A stretch of 64,000 bases of DNA from Brasilonema sennae CENA114 (GTDB taxonomy: Bacteria; Cyanobacteriota; Cyanobacteriia; Cyanobacteriales; Nostocaceae), in assembly GCF_006968745.1 (NCBI RefSeq), contig NZ_CP030118.1, positions 2,492,654-2,556,653 of the forward strand. Direction: 5' to 3'. Position 1 is the stretch's first letter, and every line of letters starts with the position of its first letter. Below the pieces are notes generated by a model. The model was not told the DNA's origin and made no database searches. It saw nothing but the letters and a program-made list of their open reading frames with translations. A program made the position numbers and the translations under genes. Of this stretch, positions 59,650 to 64,000 are shown one piece after another.

Positions 59650-59920
59650 GTTAGTCCGCCAAGAAATAAATTTCTTGGCTTAAAGTTCAAGTCCGTTAAA
59701 ACTTGCACCTGGTCATAAATGTCAAAAGAATTACATTTTATTTCACTTGGTTCTCGTCCGCCTAGGACTGTAAGTCCCAGGCTAATAGGCGAAGTCCATT
59801 AAAATGGACTCAAACTGGAAATATTTTTTAGTATATTTATAACAGACTCAAAGACTAACAAGAGTCCGTTTTAACGGACTTAAGCTGTTAGCCTTGAACT
59901 TGAGTTCAAGGCATACTATG
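59650..59920. repeat. Hairpin cluster between hypE and hypA
   Basis: At least four inverted repeats: GCCAAGAAA / TTTCTTGGC (about 59656-59677), AGTCCATT / AATGGACT (about 59791-59808), AGTCCGTT / AACGGACT (about 59864-59881) and CTTGAAC...GTTCAAG (about 59893-59910). These are common multicopy hairpins of Nostoc-type genomes and split the hyp transcript region. Confidence 0.65.
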
Positions 59921-59941
59921 GATGAGGTGCATTCCGGTGAA

Positions 59942-61045
59942 TTAACAAATTCTTGGTAATTGCTCACCAACAAGCATATCAACAATACGTTCAGCACCAA
60001 AAGCAGTTTTTAAAAAGACAACACCAGAAGGTGAGGGAATCACTTCACCAATAATACAAGCATCTTTTCCGGCTGGGTGAGATTTCATAGCTGAGACAAC
60101 AGTGTCAGCATTTTCGCGTCCTACCACGACGACGAACTTACCTTCATTTGCCAAATACAATGGATCTAAACCTAAAAGTTCACAAACACCTTTAACTTCT
60201 TCACGCACTGGGATAGACTGTTCATCTAGGCGAATTCCCACACCAGAACCTAGAGCAAATTCATTTAATACTGTGGCTAAACCACCACGTGTTGCATCCC
60301 GCATAGCATGAACTTCAGGACAAACATTTAGAATAGTTTCAACTAAATTATTCAACGGCTGACAGTCGCTTTCAATATCAGTGTCTAATGCTAATTCTCC
60401 ACGGGCAATTAAAATTGCTGTACCATGATTGCCCAACTCACCATTAATAATAATTGCATCTCCTGGTTGAATATTGTGGGCAGAAACATTTACTCCTGTT
60501 GGAATAATACCAATACCAGAAGTGTTGATAAATAATTTATCTGCTGCACCACGATGGACGACTTTTGTGTCACCAGTTACAACTTGTACGCCAGCTTTTT
60601 GAGCTGCTGCTTGCATACTTTGCGCAACACGCCGCAAAGTTTCTACAGGCAAACCTTCTTCTAAAATGACACTACAGCTAAGATATAATGGTTTGGCACC
60701 ACTCATTGCTAAATCATTAACCGTGCCATTGATGGCTAATGTTCCAATATCACCACCTGGAAAAAATAACGGGTCTACAACATAAGAATCAGTTGTAAAA
60801 GCAAGTCTGTCTCCCTGTTTTATAAAACTTGCTAAGTCAAAACGGGCTTGGTCTTCTAATTGAGAGAGAGTTGGATTATCAAAATTCTGAATAAAAATAT
60901 CATCTATTAAATCGCGCATTGCTTTACCGCCACTACCATGTGCGAGGGTGATATGAGTGTCTGGCACTTTATTTTTCTGACGGCGGATTTTTTCGATTTT
61001 TTGAAATAAGGAATACTGTGTTGAGTGAGAATTGGAAAAGTTCAT
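59942..61045 (-). CDS. hypE: Hydrogenase expression/formation protein HypE
   Basis: 367-aa ATPase that dehydrates the carbamoyl group on its C-terminal Cys to the cyanide ligand of the NiFe site. Visible marks are THITLAHGSGGKAMRDLIDD near the N-terminus, FDLASFIKQGDRLAFTTDSY, and the terminal PRIC Cys that carries the thiocarbamate. Its ATG overlaps the stop of the upstream FAD monooxygenase gene (ATGA), showing tight translational coupling. Confidence 0.93.
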   Translation of the reverse strand: MNFSNSHSTQYSLFQKIEKIRRQKNKVPDTHITLAHGSGGKAMRDLIDDIFIQNFDNPTLSQLEDQARFDLASFIKQGDRLAFTTDSYVVDPLFFPGGDIGTLAINGTVNDLAMSGAKPLYLSCSVILEEGLPVETLRRVAQSMQAAAQKAGVQVVTGDTKVVHRGAADKLFINTSGIGIIPTGVNVSAHNIQPGDAIIINGELGNHGTAILIARGELALDTDIESDCQPLNNLVETILNVCPEVHAMRDATRGGLATVLNEFALGSGVGIRLDEQSIPVREEVKGVCELLGLDPLYLANEGKFVVVVGRENADTVVSAMKSHPAGKDACIIGEVIPSPSGVVFLKTAFGAERIVDMLVGEQLPRIC

Positions 61046-62298
61046 CTCAAATTCTGCTTAGTTATTTTAGCGGATTCATCCGTGGAATTGATAATTTTGA
61101 ATTCCCCAAAGGGATGACCTAATCTAAAACGATCTCCTAGAGTTACGCCCAAAACTTTGAGGTAATTCCCCATCGCTAACTGGATTGGTTCCCATTGTTT
61201 TAACGCCGCCAGCACATCACCGCCAGATTCCTGTAACCCTTGCGCGAGTTCAATAGCATTCATCACAGCTTTAGAAATTCCCGCAGCCGTGTGAGGACGG
61301 ACGACAAATGCAGCATCACCAATTAAACACACCCGTCCAAAAACCATACGTGGTACAGATAAGTCGTAGATGGGTTGAATGAAGGGTTTGTCTGTCAGTT
61401 CAAACAAATATTGAAAGATTTCTGGTAAATATTTCTTTGCTACTACTCTCATCTGTTGAACAACTTCTTCTCGAACCTCTCCTTGAGGCATGAAAAACTT
61501 TCGTACTCGTCCTTGGTGGTTAGTCATGACTGCATTCAACTGTTCGCCGTCTGGGACATTAAAATACCAAAGCCAATTGAGGCGGCGTTTTCCTTCGTCT
61601 AACTCCCCGTTTAGTCCAGGTACCAGATAGCACAGTGTCTGCATGCTAGGTCCGTGAAAGAAGGTGAATTTCTCGGCAAAGAATTTTGCAACCTCTAATG
61701 AAAATACATTTTCGTCTACCAACCCTCGCCATGCAACATAGCCTGCATACTGAGGTATAGCATCCAATATCAGTTGCTGACGTATGGTTGAATCAATACC
61801 GTCAGCCCCAATCAGTAAATCACACTTTTGTTCGCGTCCGTCTTCAAAGTGCACCACCAAGCAGTTATCACTCTGTTGAAAACCAATAACACTGTTTCGT
61901 TGATGGTAACGTTCATCTGGGAAAACTTTCCGCAGTTGATGATACAGCATATCCCAAGAAATCATGACTTGGGGTGTTGACTCTTCCCAAATGATGCTGT
62001 CATCTCCGCTGATATATTGTCTTTTGCACGAAGTCATACCCACCGTTTCTGGTGTACTAATACCGTGTTCTGCCAGAAACCGATTGATTTCCATCTGCAC
62101 AACAAAAGCAGCACCGTGACTTTGGACACCACCAAATGTAGGCGCTACCCCTTGGTACGAGGCGCGCTCAAAAATTTCTACATCACAACCAATACAGTGC
62201 AGCGCCAAGCCTGCACATAAACCACTTATTGAACCACCTGCAATAAGCACACGGAGGGGTTGTGAGTTTTGTTGTGTGATGTCCGCTTTGACTTGCAT
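61042..62298 (-). CDS. FAD-dependent monooxygenase within the hyp cluster
   Basis: 418-aa PHBH-fold flavin monooxygenase: RVLIAGGSISGLCAGLALH (FAD site), CDLLIGADGIDSTIR (the DG motif), and GRVCLIGDAAFVVRPHTAAG (GD motif). These enzymes hydroxylate aromatic or heteroaromatic compounds using NAD(P)H. The longest frame starts at a GTG (62325); ATG 62298 is preferred. Its stop overlaps the hypE start, so it belongs to the hyp transcript, which is unusual for this pathway. Role in hydrogenase maturation unknown. Confidence 0.85.
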   Translation of the reverse strand: MQVKADITQQNSQPLRVLIAGGSISGLCAGLALHCIGCDVEIFERASYQGVAPTFGGVQSHGAAFVVQMEINRFLAEHGISTPETVGMTSCKRQYISGDDSIIWEESTPQVMISWDMLYHQLRKVFPDERYHQRNSVIGFQQSDNCLVVHFEDGREQKCDLLIGADGIDSTIRQQLILDAIPQYAGYVAWRGLVDENVFSLEVAKFFAEKFTFFHGPSMQTLCYLVPGLNGELDEGKRRLNWLWYFNVPDGEQLNAVMTNHQGRVRKFFMPQGEVREEVVQQMRVVAKKYLPEIFQYLFELTDKPFIQPIYDLSVPRMVFGRVCLIGDAAFVVRPHTAAGISKAVMNAIELAQGLQESGGDVLAALKQWEPIQLAMGNYLKVLGVTLGDRFRLGHPFGEFKIINSTDESAKITKQNLR

Positions 62299-62395
62299 GG
62301 AGATGCTTTTGTAGAGTTTTATCACTTGCTTAAAGTCTACAGGTTTGACTCTACCACTGATAGTGACCCTCCCTAGCCCCTAAGGGGCAAAGCTC

Positions 62396-62418
62396 GCCGG
62401 GGGGAGTATCCCCCCGGC
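62396..62418. other. GC-rich hairpin
   Basis: Perfect 10-bp stem GCCGGGGGGA / TCCCCCCGGC with loop GTA between the monooxygenase and tautomerase genes, part of a repeat-rich segment. Possible attenuator or processing site. Confidence 0.55.
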
Positions 62419-62442
62419 AGACTTTGGCGCTGCGCAAACGCT

Positions 62443-62672
62443 CCAATTCAAAATTCGCTCATCACCGATAGCGTCCCTTGCGCGTGTCCCCTTGGGACGA
62501 GCGCGTACCCGTAAGCGCAAGCGCACGCCAAGGGCGTCCCTTGCGCGTGTCCGTAAGGACTTAGGGCATAGATTTGAACGGAGGAAACCTCCCGCAGTCG
62601 CCACAACGGGGGGAACCCCCGCAAGGCGCTGCTCTCCGCTCAAACTTCTCTCAAAATTCAAAATCAAGAATC
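62443..62672. repeat. Composite hairpin-repeat element (third copy)
   Basis: Left end TCCAATTCAAAATTCG and right end TCTCAAAATTCAAAATCAAG recall the ends of the elements at 16770 and 45482. The interior has CCTTGCGCGTGTCC and GGAGAGCAGCGCC-type modules. It lies in the hyp region between the monooxygenase and the tautomerase, so it interrupts the transcript. Confidence 0.6.
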
Positions 62673-62757
62673 CCATTTTTGAATGCGTGAATTATCTTGT
62701 GGTTTTGTGATGGTATCTACCACTATGCTTATCTGAATGTAGTAGACCTTCAACAGC

Positions 62758-62910
62758 CTAATTTTCGCTTTCAAATTTCTCTATGTGAACTGTCACCCAT
62801 TCAGGTTTAGTGTTCAAAGTAGAAACAAGTGCGTGAGTAACTGCTTGCGCCAGTTTCCGCTTAAGTCTAATAGAATCACATTCAGCAATTTTGACGGTAA
62901 CAGATGGCAT
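62758..62910 (-). CDS. 4-oxalocrotonate tautomerase-like small protein
   Basis: 50-aa protein reading MPSVTVKIAECDSIRLKRKL and continuing to EWVTVHIEKFESEN, with Pro as residue 2 (the catalytic N-terminal Pro after Met removal) and the family-like central and C-terminal pattern. An AGGGA site six bases upstream supports ATG 62910 over ATG 62916. From memory, Nostoc PCC 7120 has a similar tautomerase gene (asr0697) between hypD and hypE. Role in hydrogenase maturation is unclear. Confidence 0.82.
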   Translation of the reverse strand: MPSVTVKIAECDSIRLKRKLAQAVTHALVSTLNTKPEWVTVHIEKFESEN

Positions 62911-62960
62911 ATGCATTCCCTAATGATTTTTTCAGCTTTGGTTTTTGACTTGTGATTTTG

Positions 62961-64000
62961 CTATGCTCTTAGTTTTTCTTTGTCAAGCATCATTTTTTTA
63001 GTCATGTGAGAAAAGCTACCATACTTATAATAAGCTGCACAAGCACCTTCAGAAGAAACCATGCAAGTTCCAATCGGTGTTTCTGGAGTGCAAGCTGTTC
63101 CAAAGACCTTACACTGCCAAGGTTTCAACACTCCTTTGAGGATTTCTCCACAAAGACACGCTTTATGGTCAGCAACTTGCAGGTTGGGAAGGATAAATTT
63201 TAATTCTGCATCAAATTGAGCATATTGGGCACGGATTTTTAATCCAGACTTGGGAATCTCACCTAAACCGCGCCACTCAAAACTTTCTCGGTTTTCAAAG
63301 ACTTTATTCATCGTGGTGATCGCCACCTGATTTCCTGTCTTCTCTACCAACCTGTTATATTGATTTTCAACTTCACAACGATTTTCGACAATCTGTTGCA
63401 ACAGCATCCAAATGGATTGAATAATATCTAAAGGTTCAAAGCCAGAAACCACAATAGGTTTTTGATATTGTTGGGAAATAAATTGATAAGGGTCACTGCC
63501 AATCACCATACTGACATGACCCGGACCAATAAATCCATCGAGCTGTAAATCCGGATTATCTAAAAGTGCTTTTAAGGCAGGAATCACGAGGACGTGATTA
63601 GAAAACATACTGAAATTCTGAATTTTTTCAGATGCTGCTTGCAAGATAGTCAAAGCAGTGCTGGGGGCAGTTGTTTCAAAACCCAAGGCGAAGAAGACAA
63701 CTTCTTTATGAGGGTTGTCCTTAGCAATTTGTAGACTATCGAGGGGAGAGTAAACCATACGAATGTCCGCCCCTTGTGCTTTCGCTTGCAACAAGTTTGT
63801 TTTAGAACCAGGAACGCGCATGGCATCTCCAAAAGTCGTGAAGATAACGTTTGGTTTTAGGGAGATAGAGATAGCATCATCTAGCCTTCCTCTTGGCATC
63901 ACACATACAGGACAACCTGGACCATGAATTAATTCAATTGTCTCAGGTAAAATTTCTTCAATTCCATATTTGAAAATAGAATGAGTGTGCCCACCACACA
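62961..64000 (-). CDS. hypD: Hydrogenase formation protein HypD (5' end off the window)
   Basis: Partial; at least 345 residues are present and the N-terminus continues past 64000. HypD is the [4Fe-4S] scaffold on which the Fe(CN)2CO group is built with HypC. Visible marks are CGGHTHSI, HGPGCPVCV (the conserved Cys region), GFETTAPSTA, and the C-terminal cluster of Cys (LCGEILKG, FGTACTPETPIGTCMVSSEG). It is the first hyp gene in the window; hypC and hypF probably lie beyond the right edge. Confidence 0.92.
   Translation of the reverse strand, partial: CGGHTHSIFKYGIEEILPETIELIHGPGCPVCVMPRGRLDDAISISLKPNVIFTTFGDAMRVPGSKTNLLQAKAQGADIRMVYSPLDSLQIAKDNPHKEVVFFALGFETTAPSTALTILQAASEKIQNFSMFSNHVLVIPALKALLDNPDLQLDGFIGPGHVSMVIGSDPYQFISQQYQKPIVVSGFEPLDIIQSIWMLLQQIVENRCEVENQYNRLVEKTGNQVAITTMNKVFENRESFEWRGLGEIPKSGLKIRAQYAQFDAELKFILPNLQVADHKACLCGEILKGVLKPWQCKVFGTACTPETPIGTCMVSSEGACAAYYKYGSFSHMTKKMMLDKEKLRA

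Overview
The window looks like chromosomal DNA of a filamentous, probably heterocyst-forming cyanobacterium (Nostocales-like). The evidence is the frequent HIP1-type palindrome GCGATCGC, a light-dependent protochlorophyllide reductase, a periplasmic alpha-carbonic anhydrase, a hyp hydrogenase-maturation cluster with a tautomerase gene between hypD and hypE, several caspase-like and CHAT proteins, and intergenic regions packed with short hairpin repeats. No rRNA, tRNA or CRISPR array was recognised.

Layout. 0-9.5 kb: a TauE/SafE exporter, an OYE-type flavin oxidoreductase, two nearly identical glycosyltransferase genes (tandem duplication), a chromate transporter, a quinone-oxidoreductase-like MDR protein and a Tat-exported dienelactone hydrolase. 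9.6-12.5 kb: decaying accessory DNA, with two adjacent broken genes (a small RHH-like protein and an HNH endonuclease), a methyltransferase, a drug-efflux remnant and an intact HigBA-type toxin-antitoxin pair. 13-18.5 kb: a minus-strand set headed by a Fur-box-like palindrome (FAD oxidoreductase, possible 44-aa membrane peptide, LPOR), then cydA and cydB separated by a repeat block. 18.9-20.5 kb: alpha-carbonic anhydrase and two small unknown proteins.

20.6-29.8 kb holds a large caspase/STAND-NTPase/WD40 protein with an EF-hand-like loop, next to it a shortened copy that has lost the catalytic Cys half of the caspase, and a caspase joined to an alpha/beta hydrolase. 30-33 kb contains two GNATs (one truncated), an unknown 259-aa protein and a graveyard of mobile-element remnants. 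33-36.4 kb has a Kelch protein, a Tat-type aldo/keto reductase and a divergent AraC regulator. 37-42.3 kb is an RND efflux pump and its adaptor. 42.6-46.8 kb has a truncated SDR, an IS whose transposase was itself invaded by repeat units, a hydrolase fragment cut by the IS, and cysK.

47.7-58.4 kb is the most interesting region. It carries five small unknown proteins in two short transcription units, a four-copy 59-bp tandem repeat, a TPR-CHAT protease whose N-terminal module also occurs as one of the small stand-alone proteins, a second caspase-alpha/beta-hydrolase fusion, and a possible lectin-like/coiled-coil protein. CHAT and caspase peptidases, a hydrolase effector and a putative recognition protein side by side suggest a proteolytic stress, cell-death or defence module; this is inference from domain content. 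58.3-64 kb is the hyp cluster (hypD, tautomerase, FAD monooxygenase, hypE, hypA, hypB), with hypD running off the right edge.
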